A DNA stretch of 48,992 nucleotides, taken from UBA1738 sp045655325 (GTDB taxonomy: Bacteria > Bacillota > Clostridia > UBA1381). The stretch is taken from positions 1 to 48,992 of the forward strand of contig JAZOOY010000034.1 of assembly GCA_045655325.1 (NCBI GenBank), given 5' to 3'. Shown here one piece after another: positions 24,468-31,388 of this stretch (its first letter is position 1; the number at the start of each line of letters is the position of its first letter). Made by a program: the position numbers and the translations under genes. The notes beneath the pieces were generated by a model. That model had not been told where the DNA came from. It ran no database searches and saw only the letters and a list, made by a program, of their open reading frames with translations.

Positions 24468-24565
24468 TAGATTAGATTAGATAAGAATAGATTAGATTGG
24501 TTTTGAATATGCGTTTTATTGCTTGCCTCAGGACTAGTCTGTTCTGGGACTTTTTAATTTTATAA
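24468..24565 (+). promoter_or_regulatory. TRAP-like tryptophan attenuator leader of trpB
   Basis: Seven triplets, each exactly 5 nt apart, run from 24468 to 24500: UAG, UAG, UAG, AAG, UAG, UAG, UGG, separated by AU or AA. This is the layout of TRAP (MtrB) binding sites. A terminator follows: stem CTCAGGAC (24527-24534) with GTTCTGGG (24541-24548), 6-nt loop, then ACTTTTTAATTTT. The segment AATAGATTAG (24486-24495) inside the triplets can pair over 10 bp with CTAGTCTGTT (24534-24543), which would block the terminator. So TRAP binding would release the terminator when tryptophan is high. A short frame at 24509-24565 (MRFIACLRTSLFWDFLIL) has one Trp codon in the terminator and a weak ribosome binding site. 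Confidence 0.65.
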
Positions 24566-24591
24566 TACCACATATTTTGGAGGAAACTAAA

Positions 24592-25836
24592 ATGAGTTTT
24601 AACGAAAATGATTTCAAGACATACCTTAAAAACTTTCCTGATAAGGATGGCTATTTTGGCAAATACGGCGGTGCTTTCATTCACGAAAAGCTAGTTCCTG
24701 CATTCCGTGAAGCAGACGATGCTTATGAAGCAATCTGCCACTCTGCACAGTTCATTAACGAACTTCGCAGAATCAGAAAGGAATTTCAGGGCCGACCAAC
24801 ACCAGTTTATCACTGCGAAAGACTTTCAAAAATCTTTGGTAACTGCCAGATTTACTTAAAAAGAGAAGACCTAAACCACACAGGTGCCCACAAGCTTAAC
24901 CACTGTATGGGCGAGGGACTTTTGGCTAAATACATGGGCAAGAAAAAACTTATTGCCGAAACAGGTGCAGGTCAGCACGGCGTTGCAATCGCTACAGCTG
25001 CCGCATACTTCGGTATGGAATGCGACGTTTATATGGGCGAAGTTGACATCGAAAAGCAACACCCAAACGTTATCAGAATGAAGATGCTTGGCGCAAACGT
25101 TATCCCTGTAACTCACGGCTTAAAGACACTAAAGGAAGCAGTTGACGCCGCATTTGATGCATACCTTAACGAATACAAGGACGCAATTTACTGCATTGGT
25201 TCAGCTCTTGGCCCACATCCATTCCCTAAAATGGTTCGTGACTTCCAGTCAGTTATCGGCTATGAAGCACGCGATCAGTTCCTTGAAATGACAGGAATTA
25301 TGCCGGATGCAATTTGTGCCTGCGTTGGCGGTGGTTCAAACTCACTTGGTATGTTTACACCATTCCTAGCTGACCCTGTTGAAATTTACGGCATTGAACC
25401 ACTTGGCCGTGGCGACAAGATTGGTGACCACGCCGCTACTATGAAATACGGAACAAAGGGCAGAATCCACGGCTTTGATACATACGTTCTTCAGGACGAA
25501 AAGGGCGATCCGCTTCCTGTTTACTCAATCGCATCAGGTCTTGACTACCCAGGCGTTGGCCCTGAACACGCACATCTTCGTGACCTTGGACGTGTTAACT
25601 ACGAAACAGTATCTGACGAAGAAGCTATGGAAGCATTCTTCCTACTTTCAAGATATGAGGGTATCATCCCTGCAATCGAAAGTGCCCACGCTGTTGCATA
25701 CGCTATCCGTTATGCAAAAGAGCATAAGTCAGGCTCAATCCTTGCTTGTCTTTCAGGACGTGGCGATAAGGATATTGACTACGTTTATGAAAACTACGGC
25801 TGTGGCGAAAAGTTCAAGCTTGACTATGACGTATAA
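24592..25836 (+). CDS. trpB: Tryptophan synthase beta chain, stand-alone
   Basis: 414 aa TrpB1-type enzyme. It joins indole and serine to make tryptophan, with PLP on K101 (HTGAHKLNHC). The catalytic glutamate is in AETGAGQHGVA (E123), the phosphate loop is CVGGGSNSLGMF, and SGRGDKD closes the site. The N-terminal KYGGAFIHEKLVPAF is typical. No trpA or other trp gene is adjacent; the gene has its own promoter, leader and terminator. That suggests indole salvage or a scattered pathway. The ATG at 24592 has TTGGAGGA. Confidence 0.96.
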   Translation: MSFNENDFKTYLKNFPDKDGYFGKYGGAFIHEKLVPAFREADDAYEAICHSAQFINELRRIRKEFQGRPTPVYHCERLSKIFGNCQIYLKREDLNHTGAHKLNHCMGEGLLAKYMGKKKLIAETGAGQHGVAIATAAAYFGMECDVYMGEVDIEKQHPNVIRMKMLGANVIPVTHGLKTLKEAVDAAFDAYLNEYKDAIYCIGSALGPHPFPKMVRDFQSVIGYEARDQFLEMTGIMPDAICACVGGGSNSLGMFTPFLADPVEIYGIEPLGRGDKIGDHAATMKYGTKGRIHGFDTYVLQDEKGDPLPVYSIASGLDYPGVGPEHAHLRDLGRVNYETVSDEEAMEAFFLLSRYEGIIPAIESAHAVAYAIRYAKEHKSGSILACLSGRGDKDIDYVYENYGCGEKFKLDYDV

Positions 25837-25841
25837 AAAAG

Positions 25842-25867
25842 AAAACCACCTGATTTCAGGTGGTTTT
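25842..25867. terminator. Bidirectional terminator between trpB and the DUF1846 gene
   Basis: AAAACCACCTGA / TCAGGTGGTTTT with T-run; converging genes on both sides. Confidence 0.9.
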
Positions 25868-25868
25868 T

Positions 25869-27338
25869 TTACTTATTATATACCGCATCGCAAGTTAAGT
25901 TGATACCCAACTTCTTGAACATTATCTCATCAACTTCTGATAGAATAACCGTTGAATGAGCTTCTGCGCCTTTTAGCTGGCCAAGTCCGTCAAGAACCTT
26001 TTTCGCAACCTTATCGCTTGCTGCACAAATTGAAAGGGCAATCAATGTTTCGTCCATATGGATTCTTGGGTTTTTGCTGCCCAAGTGGTTTGTTTTAAGG
26101 TCCTGAACCGGCTCAATAACTTCAGGCGAAATCAGGTGAGCCTCATCGTCAATATCCGCAATTGCCTTTAGTGCGTTTAAAAGTGCCGCAGAAGATGCGC
26201 CCAAAAGTGAAGATGTTTTTCCTGTAACTATCTTTCCGTCAGTAAGCTGAATTGCGCAAGCCGGCTTGCCTGTAGCTTCTGCCTTTTGGTTTGCCGCCAA
26301 TGCAACCTCACGGTCATTTGCGGTAACTTCCGCCTGCTTCATTATAAGCTCCATCTTCAAAATGGTTTCGTGGTCGCACTTGCCGTTGGTTTTATCCTTT
26401 AGAATCTGATAGTATCTGCGGATAATTTCAGCTTTTGATGCACGGCGAACAACTTCGTCATCAATAATGCAGTTTCCTGCCATATTAACGCCCATATCGG
26501 TTGGTGATTTGTAAGGACTTTCTCCCAAAATCTTCTCAAACATAGCGTTTAGAACAGGGAAAACTTCAATGTCACGGTTATAGTTTACGGTAGTTTCACC
26601 GTATGCTTCCAAGTGGAACGGGTCAATCATATTAACGTCGTTAAGATCAACAGTTGCCGCCTCGTATGCAAGGTTAACGTCGTGCTTTAATGGCAAGTTC
26701 CATACAGGGAATGTTTCAAACTTGGCATATCCCGCCTTTACGCCACGCTTGTTTTCGTGGTAAAGCTGGGAAAGGCAAGTCGCCATTTTTCCGCTACCAG
26801 GGCCTGGGGCTGTTACAACAACAATCGGCTTTTTAGTTTCAACAAACTCGTTCTTGCCAAAGCCGTCATCGCTTACGATGTGCTCGATATTTGATGGGTA
26901 ACCCTCGATGCAGTAATGCTTATAAACACGGATTCCCATATTTTCAAGGCGTTTTTTGAACACGTCAACTGCCGCCTGACCCTTGTACTTTGTGATAACA
27001 ACGCTTTCTGCCAAAAGGCCAAGGTCACGGAAGGCCTTGATAAGACGGATTGTATCTAAGTCATAGGTAATATTATAGTCACTTCTTACCTTGTTTTTAA
27101 CAATATCGCTGGCGCTTATTACGATAAGGATTTCAAGCTTGTCCTTCATCTGCATAAGCATTTTGATTTTACTATCAGGCTGAAAACCCGGCAAAACACG
27201 GGATGCATGGTAGTCGTCAAAAAGTTTGCCGCCAAGTTCCAAATACAACTTGTCGCCAAACTCACACACACGCTCACGAATGTGCTCGGACTGCATTCTA
27301 ATATATTTGTCGTTGTCAAAACCAACTTTTACTCCCAT
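25869..27338 (-). CDS. DUF1846 domain-containing protein
   Basis: 489 aa, close to the DUF1846 norm. Recognisable segments: GFDNDKYIRMQSEHIRERV, GKLFDDYHASRVLPGFQPDS, IVVVTAPGPGSGKMATCLSQ (P-loop-like), GYAKFETFPVWNLPLKHDVN, YNRDIEVFPVL and SPTDMGVNMAGNCIIDDEVV. Members are common in Firmicutes and gut anaerobes and are uncharacterised; the P-loop-like segment suggests nucleotide binding. Convergent with trpB. Confidence 0.92.
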   Translation of the reverse strand: MGVKVGFDNDKYIRMQSEHIRERVCEFGDKLYLELGGKLFDDYHASRVLPGFQPDSKIKMLMQMKDKLEILIVISASDIVKNKVRSDYNITYDLDTIRLIKAFRDLGLLAESVVITKYKGQAAVDVFKKRLENMGIRVYKHYCIEGYPSNIEHIVSDDGFGKNEFVETKKPIVVVTAPGPGSGKMATCLSQLYHENKRGVKAGYAKFETFPVWNLPLKHDVNLAYEAATVDLNDVNMIDPFHLEAYGETTVNYNRDIEVFPVLNAMFEKILGESPYKSPTDMGVNMAGNCIIDDEVVRRASKAEIIRRYYQILKDKTNGKCDHETILKMELIMKQAEVTANDREVALAANQKAEATGKPACAIQLTDGKIVTGKTSSLLGASSAALLNALKAIADIDDEAHLISPEVIEPVQDLKTNHLGSKNPRIHMDETLIALSICAASDKVAKKVLDGLGQLKGAEAHSTVILSEVDEIMFKKLGINLTCDAVYNK

Positions 27339-27445
27339 TGCATTCTGCCTCTTTCTGCCTTAAAATTCCAACGTATATAATTATACCACAAAGTTACCCT
27401 AAAAACAACACCATTTTTGCTTAATCTTAAAAATATTTTAACCAA

Positions 27446-27477
27446 AAAACCTCTCGGGCTTTTACCAAAGAGGTTTT
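27446..27477 (-). terminator. Terminator of the 27483-27917 gene
   Basis: AAAACCTCT and AGAGGTTTT arms with a 14-nt loop and, on the minus strand, a TTTTTT run. Confidence 0.75.
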
Positions 27478-27482
27478 CATCA

Positions 27483-27917
27483 TCACAAAAATTCACGTAT
27501 GTCTACGGCGAGTTTCTCTTCAAGGTTAATAAGACGTTTTGCGATATCCTTTGAAACCTCGTCTGCCGCTTCATATTTGTTAAGGTACTTGTTCAAGGAT
27601 TTCACGCCCATATTGCACCCGTCGGTGATTAAATCTGCAACGGTTTCGTCGGATGCGTCCATAGAAATTTTCATATTGGTCTTCATCCAGCTCATTCCCT
27701 TGGCAATTGCCGCAGGTTCTTTACCGTCGTCCTTGTACTTTAAAAGTAGCTCCTGTATTTCGCTGTCCAGCTCATCGTGTTCGTTCTTGCATCGTATGAG
27801 AAGCTTTTTAAGGCGCTCATCGTGAGCATATTTCACCACGTCATCAATGGACGAAACGCCCATTTTCACACCCGCATCGCATTCACGAAGTAACTTAATT
27901 GTATCCTGCTCTACCAT
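27483..27917 (-). CDS. Four-helix-bundle protein, DUF2383-like
   Basis: 144 aa, nearly all helical. It starts MVEQDTIKLLRECDAGVKMG and contains RCKNEHDELDSEIQELL and ITDGCNMGVKSLNKYLNKY. It resembles ferritin-like DUF2383/PA2169-type bundles found in many gut Clostridia, but the usual metal-binding E-x2-H pattern is only partly visible. The assignment is by resemblance; function unknown. The ATG at 27917 has AAGGATTG; an upstream in-frame start was rejected for lack of a site. Confidence 0.7.
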   Translation of the reverse strand: MVEQDTIKLLRECDAGVKMGVSSIDDVVKYAHDERLKKLLIRCKNEHDELDSEIQELLLKYKDDGKEPAAIAKGMSWMKTNMKISMDASDETVADLITDGCNMGVKSLNKYLNKYEAADEVSKDIAKRLINLEEKLAVDIREFL

Positions 27918-27959
27918 AATAATCAATCCTTTCAAAACTTATATCATAAGTTTTTCCTA

Positions 27960-28245
27960 AATCGCAGGATTTTATTCGGGATGCTTGCTCACACCCTGCG
28001 TTCGAATCTCTAATAGCTTTTGACAAAACGTGCCGAAGGCACGCTCTCGTAAAAGGTTGGTAGTGAAATATCTCGCTTTGCTCGATATGAAATAATTTAC
28101 TCCGTAAATTGTGAAATAGAAAGCTGTCGCTTTCTGTGAAATAAAATAAATCCTTTATCACACGCCGCAAGGCGTATTTCACATTGCGAAGCAATATTTC
28201 ACGTACGAAGTACATTTCACAAATCCTAAAAGGATTTATTTCGTT
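27960..28245. repeat. Branched array of mini-hairpins with GTGAAAT/ATTTCAC spacers
   Basis: Short stems with 3-4 nt loops follow one another: CGTGCC-gaa-GGCACG (28029), ATATC..GATAT (28070), ATTTAC-tcc-GTAAAT (28095), GAAAGC-tgtc-GCTTTC (28119), ACGCC-gcaa-GGCGT (28162), ATTGC-gaa-GCAAT (28183), GTAC-gaa-GTAC (28203). Left spacers are GTGAAATA-like; right spacers are its reverse complement. AAATAAATCCTTT (28144-28156) pairs perfectly with AAAGGATTTATTT (28229-28241). The whole can fold as a trunk with side hairpins. No gene. Confidence 0.7.
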
Positions 28246-28277
28246 AAAAAAAGCACTTCTTGCGAAGTGCTTTTTTT
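28246..28277 (-). terminator. Original terminator of the tRNA operon, displaced by the mobile element
   Basis: AAAAAAAGCACTTC / GAAGTGCTTTTTTT with a 4-nt loop. It begins one base beyond the 28279 attachment repeat. Joining the two 46-bp repeats would place it 1 bp after the tRNA-Lys CCA end. Confidence 0.85.
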
Positions 28278-28278
28278 C

Positions 28279-28324
28279 TGGTGAGCCATCGGAGATTCGA
28301 ACTCCGGACAACTTGATTAAAAGT
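28279..28324 (-). repeat. Attachment site, tRNA-distal end (46-bp repeat)
   Basis: Copy of the tRNA-Lys 3' part (TGGTGAGCCATCGGAGATTC onward to AAAAGT) without the 5' half of the tRNA. Confidence 0.93.
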
Positions 28325-28325
28325 G

Positions 28326-28343
28326 ACTGCCCATTCGGGCAGT
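28326..28343. other. Hairpin at the element's left end
   Basis: ACTGCCC-attc-GGGCAGT, one base inside the attachment repeat; possibly part of the recombination site. Confidence 0.4.
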
Positions 28344-28462
28344 ATTGAAATCTATCTCAATCCGTTGATTTCACAAGGTTTATTTACATTACACGTTAAT
28401 TCTAATGCCTTTCGGCACGCTTGATATTTGATACTATTATTATACTATTCCAAGAGGAAAAG

Positions 28463-29071
28463 TCAATTATTTTCTGTCATCTGAACGAGTTTATAAAAAC
28501 TTGTTCTTTTTGTTTCGGTTAATTCCATTGCCGTTTTTGCGGTTATCTTTCCGTCTTTCCAATCCTCATATACAGTTTTCCAATTGTCGGGATAAGTGAG
28601 TGCGGGACGTCCTAATTTCTTGCCGTTTTTCTTTGCCGCCTCAATACCCTCCGCCTGTCTTGCTTTTATTGTTTTTCTTTCTTGTTCTGCAATCGTGCCG
28701 AGTACCTCAATCAAGATGTTATTTACCATTTCAAAAACCCATTCTTGACCTTGCGGCAAGTCCATCATTGTTGTTGGTAGGTCAATGACTTTCAATCTGA
28801 TGCCGTTGTCTTTAAAGAATTGTAATTCGTTTTTGATGTCTGTTTTGTTTCTTGACAGACGGTCAAGTGATTTCACAATTAGTGTATCACCCTTGCGGAG
28901 CATTGCATTTTTTAATGCGGTGTAGCCTGTGCGGTTCAAGTCCTTGCCGCTTTCTTTGTCGGTGATGATATCCCTATCATCTGCTCCAAGAGTCTTGAAA
29001 GCCTCAATCTGTCGGTCAAGGTTTTGTTCCTTGCTTGACACTCTTGCATAATAGTAAGTACGTGTTTCCAT
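28463..29071 (-). CDS. Serine resolvase/invertase
   Basis: 202 aa small serine recombinase. N-terminal YYYARVSSKEQNLDRQIEAF carries the nucleophilic serine (S12). The catalytic SLDRLSRN and the dimer helix region EMVNNILIEVLGTIAEQERK follow, then RQAEGIEAAKKNGKKLGRPA and a C-terminal helix-turn-helix (GKITAKTAMELTETKRTSFYKL). The gene faces the element's left end. Immediately upstream is a three-subsite res-like region, so it is probably a resolvase of multimers or cointegrates rather than an invertase. Confidence 0.93.
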   Translation of the reverse strand: METRTYYYARVSSKEQNLDRQIEAFKTLGADDRDIITDKESGKDLNRTGYTALKNAMLRKGDTLIVKSLDRLSRNKTDIKNELQFFKDNGIRLKVIDLPTTMMDLPQGQEWVFEMVNNILIEVLGTIAEQERKTIKARQAEGIEAAKKNGKKLGRPALTYPDNWKTVYEDWKDGKITAKTAMELTETKRTSFYKLVQMTENN

Positions 29072-29117
29072 TGTTTGTAAACCTCCTGTGTGATTATGTA
29101 TTCATTATATCATAACT

Positions 29118-29230
29118 GTTCGTAAATGTCAAGTATTATACGAACATGTTTGTAAATTATTTTTTCACATTTACGAACAAGAAAAACACGTGCTTTTTAT
29201 GTGTTTATAAAGGTGTACCTTTACGAATAC
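29118..29230. promoter_or_regulatory. res site with three subsites for the resolvase
   Basis: Subsite I at 29118-29145 is 28 bp with perfect 7-bp ends GTTCGTA/TACGAAC, the length of Tn3 res I. Subsite II at 29148-29178 (31 bp) has GTTTGTAAAT/ATTTACGAAC. Subsite III at 29201-29230 (30 bp) has GTGTTTATAAAGG / CCTTTACGAATAC, matching at 10 of 13 positions. The total of 113 bp and the position upstream of the recombinase match known Tn3-family res loci. It also overlaps the likely resolvase promoter, allowing autoregulation. Confidence 0.75.
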
Positions 29231-29388
29231 TTACAATTCAACGTCTGCCGTTATAAGTTAGTATAAATAATATCACCTTATTACAATTCACATTAAACCA
29301 TCAACTTTTAACAACTTTTTATCAAAATAAAAACTTTTTTAAAAAATATTGCTTGTCATATTTATGGCACATCTTTACCCTATCGGTA
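29231..29388. other. AT-rich intergenic stretch with short repeats
   Basis: Contains TTACAATTCA twice (29231 and 29280), and AACTTTTAACAACTTTTTATC. Two iterons are too few to call an origin. No gene seen. Confidence 0.3.
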
Positions 29389-29397
29389 TGTTATACT
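29389..29397 (+). promoter_or_regulatory. Extended -10 promoter for the paralogue-pair operon
   Basis: TG-t-TATACT at 29389-29397; no good -35 at 17 bp, as expected for extended -10 promoters. Confidence 0.5.
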
Positions 29398-29468
29398 AAA
29401 TACATAAAGAACAGGGAACAACACAAACCCTGAAAAATAAAAAATATTATAAAAGGAGGTTCATTATT

Positions 29469-29918
29469 ATGAACACAATCAGAATTGAAAGAAACGCAAA
29501 CGGAAAAGTAGAGGCAGGAATTGTTACAAAGGCATTCCTAAAAAGAGCAGATGTATTCGGCACAGACGAATATATTGCGGTACAGAGATTTTATGAAATG
29601 CATCCAAATGCAACAATCAAAACAAAGTCAATCAAGAAAAATCCCGACAAGGAAACAAACAAGAATCTTACTTACGCAAATATGGAACTATTTATTAAGA
29701 CAATTGCGTGCGACGAGAAAGAGATGAACAAACTTCTTGAAGAAATGAGCAAAATTAAAAACATTTCACAAATTCAGAAGAGACCTTATAAGTATGTTCT
29801 TGATTGGTTCAAAGCAACATTCCCTGAATACACATCTCACGATATTTTCAAGGATAATAAAGACGAAAATATTGAAAACAAAGCGAACATCGTCCCACTA
29901 AAAACAGTAAACGAGTAA
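29469..29918 (+). CDS. Element protein of unknown function, paralogue 1 (149 aa)
   Basis: No family recognised. Soluble, basic and mostly helical. It begins MNTIRIERNANGKVEAGIVT. Two segments are shared with the next gene: LTYANMELFIKTIA (here) and KRPYKYVLDWFKATFPEY. Strong AAAGGAGG ribosome binding site. The basic charge and aromatic Y-K-Y-x-x-D-W-F motif could suit nucleic-acid binding, but nothing proves it. First gene of a two-gene operon ending at a terminator at 30416. Confidence 0.8.
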   Translation: MNTIRIERNANGKVEAGIVTKAFLKRADVFGTDEYIAVQRFYEMHPNATIKTKSIKKNPDKETNKNLTYANMELFIKTIACDEKEMNKLLEEMSKIKNISQIQKRPYKYVLDWFKATFPEYTSHDIFKDNKDENIENKANIVPLKTVNE

Positions 29919-29942
29919 TTGAAAGAAAGGAAGTATAAAACT

Positions 29943-30404
29943 ATGAAAAAGATTATTGCAAATATCAAAGGTTACAAAATCGACTTTGGAAACAACTCAA
30001 TCATAATGAATTACAAATTCGCAAGTGCCGCCGAGGTGTACGGCTCACCCGAATATGAACTTTTAAAGTCAATCAGAGCAGATTTCCCAAGCTTTAAAGT
30101 TTTCACAAAAGCGGGCAGAGACATCAAAACACCTCGCAAGACAAAGCGTATGACCTATGCAAATATGGAAAAATACATAAATACATTTGCGAATGCAAGC
30201 GAATTGATGGAAATGTTTGAATTAGTTAAAGATAAATCAGCTATCGTAAAGAGTCCGTACAAGTATGTATTTGATTGGTTTAAGCTGCAGTTCCCGAACT
30301 ACAAAGAATTGCCGGAAAAGGTGGAGATAAAAGCTCCGATTGTCCCGGTTGCCGCTCCGAGAGTCCAGACATATAAATCGGAAAGCGAGGAAAAAGCATC
30401 TTGA
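29943..30404 (+). CDS. Element protein of unknown function, paralogue 2 (153 aa)
   Basis: Paralogue of the preceding gene: MTYANMEKYINTFANASELM and SPYKYVFDWFKLQFPNY align with its partner; the N-termini differ (MKKIIANIKGYKIDFGNNSI). The C-terminal tail is proline-rich (APIVPVAAPRVQTYKSE). The ATG at 29943 has AAAGGAAG at good spacing; a longer frame from the previous stop has no site. Having two related copies side by side suggests a heteromer or an antagonistic pair; this is inference. Confidence 0.8.
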   Translation: MKKIIANIKGYKIDFGNNSIIMNYKFASAAEVYGSPEYELLKSIRADFPSFKVFTKAGRDIKTPRKTKRMTYANMEKYINTFANASELMEMFELVKDKSAIVKSPYKYVFDWFKLQFPNYKELPEKVEIKAPIVPVAAPRVQTYKSESEEKAS

Positions 30405-30415
30405 AATCGACATAG

Positions 30416-30450
30416 AAGTCACACCAAGTAATTAAGGGTGTGACTTTTTT
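30416..30450 (+). terminator. Terminator of the paralogue-pair operon
   Basis: AAGTCACACC / GGTGTGACTT followed by TTTT. Confidence 0.88.
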
Positions 30451-30497
30451 ATGGTCTTATAAATGGCGTAACAAAGCCAAACGTGAGGCGTCTTACT

Positions 30498-30526
30498 TTG
30501 ATTTTTCCAAAAAAATATGTTATAAT
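30498..30526 (+). promoter_or_regulatory. Promoter of the second small operon
   Basis: TTGATT, 17 bp, TATAAT, 33 bp before the 76-aa gene. Confidence 0.8.
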
Positions 30527-30559
30527 ATTTATAGAAAATAAGAAAAGGAGGATAAAAAA

Positions 30560-30790
30560 ATGTCTCATAAATCAATATTAGAACGGATGCTTGAAGCACA
30601 AAAATCGGATGATGTTATGAAAAATTATCAAATCCAAAAGGATATGATAAATCAATCATATTTCGAACAACAAAAAATCGAAAAGCTTAAAAAAGAGATA
30701 ACCGCAGACGTATTATCTCAAATCGGAATAAAGCTTGAAGATGAGGCGTTGAAAAAACTAATAGACGAAATAAATAAACTTGGTAACTGA
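30560..30790 (+). CDS. Small coiled-coil protein (76 aa)
   Basis: Unrecognised. Highly helical and charged: MSHKSILERMLEAQKSDDVM, a central YFEQQKIEKLKKEITADVL, and KLEDEALKKLIDEINKLGN. Heptad-like leucine/isoleucine spacing suggests oligomerisation. A perfect AAGGAGG ribosome binding site and consensus promoter support expression. It precedes a winged-helix gene by a few bases and could be its partner. Confidence 0.75.
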   Translation: MSHKSILERMLEAQKSDDVMKNYQIQKDMINQSYFEQQKIEKLKKEITADVLSQIGIKLEDEALKKLIDEINKLGN

Positions 30791-30803
30791 AAGGAGAAAC
30801 AAT

Positions 30804-31388
30804 ATGAATTATACGTTTCCTAATTAGAGAACGGTGACAATTCACAGAGAGGCGGCAAAAACGGATTTTCTTGGCATCAAGAACGTGAATTGGCAATCTG
30901 CCGCACGTGATTTAGGTGCACACGCTTTGATGTTGTACTTATACCTTGCATCGAATGCCGACGGGTATAATCTTGCATTATCACCCGCCGCAATAAAAAA
31001 CGCTATCGGTATGCCACCGACAACGTATCGAGACCAAATAAAAAAATTGATTAAAAGCGGATATCTTGTAAATACAAGTGGGAATAATTTTGATTTTTAT
31101 GAAGTTCCACAAGCGGATGCCGTGTTAAATTCACAAAATACTCAATCAGAACAGACGTCAAACGTGTTGAATTTTGAAGAATACACGGATGACGATACCG
31201 TTATTACTCGTGCCGTTCGTGATATATCGTCAGATGTAATAGAAATAAATAATACAAAAATTCATACAAATAACATCGGGACAAATATTAGTGATTTAAG
31301 TAGGACGGCAGATATCTATATTCCAAAAGTAAAGGAAATAAAAATTCCCGTTCCAAGAGTAGAAAGAAAAAAGGAGTTTATATTCTAA
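30804..31388 (+). CDS. Winged-helix (replication-initiator-like) protein with in-frame TAG
   Basis: An excellent ribosome binding site (AAGGAG) and ATG at 30804 begin MNYTFPN, then TAG at 30825-30827. The frame goes straight on RTVTIHREAAKTDFLGIKNV for 187 codons to TAA. The first part contains a winged helix (LALSPAAIKNAIGMPPTTYRDQ, IKKLIKSGYLV) preceded by SAARDLGAHALMLYLYLASN, like N-terminal domains of plasmid and phage replication proteins. A GTG at 30834 with a poor site could restart translation, giving 184 aa. Either the TAG is read through, the downstream start is used, or the gene is damaged. Confidence 0.65.

Noticed and set aside
24462..24591. T-box riboswitch for tryptophan before trpB
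   Set aside because: The leader is far too short and lacks the T-box sequence TGGNACCGCG and stem I.
27985..28020. tRNA fragment (GTTCGAATC T-loop-like)
   Set aside because: The flanking five bases on each side do not pair, and no anticodon or acceptor arms can be drawn.
27960..28245. CRISPR array
   Set aside because: Hairpins differ in sequence, spacers are 7-8 bp and complementary rather than unique, and there are no cas genes.
28279..28324. A second tRNA-Lys gene
   Set aside because: Only the 3' 46 bp match; the 5' half, including the D arm, is absent. It is an attachment-site copy.
29231..29300. Plasmid replication origin with iterons
   Set aside because: Only two TTACAATTCA repeats 49 bp apart; not enough to support an origin.
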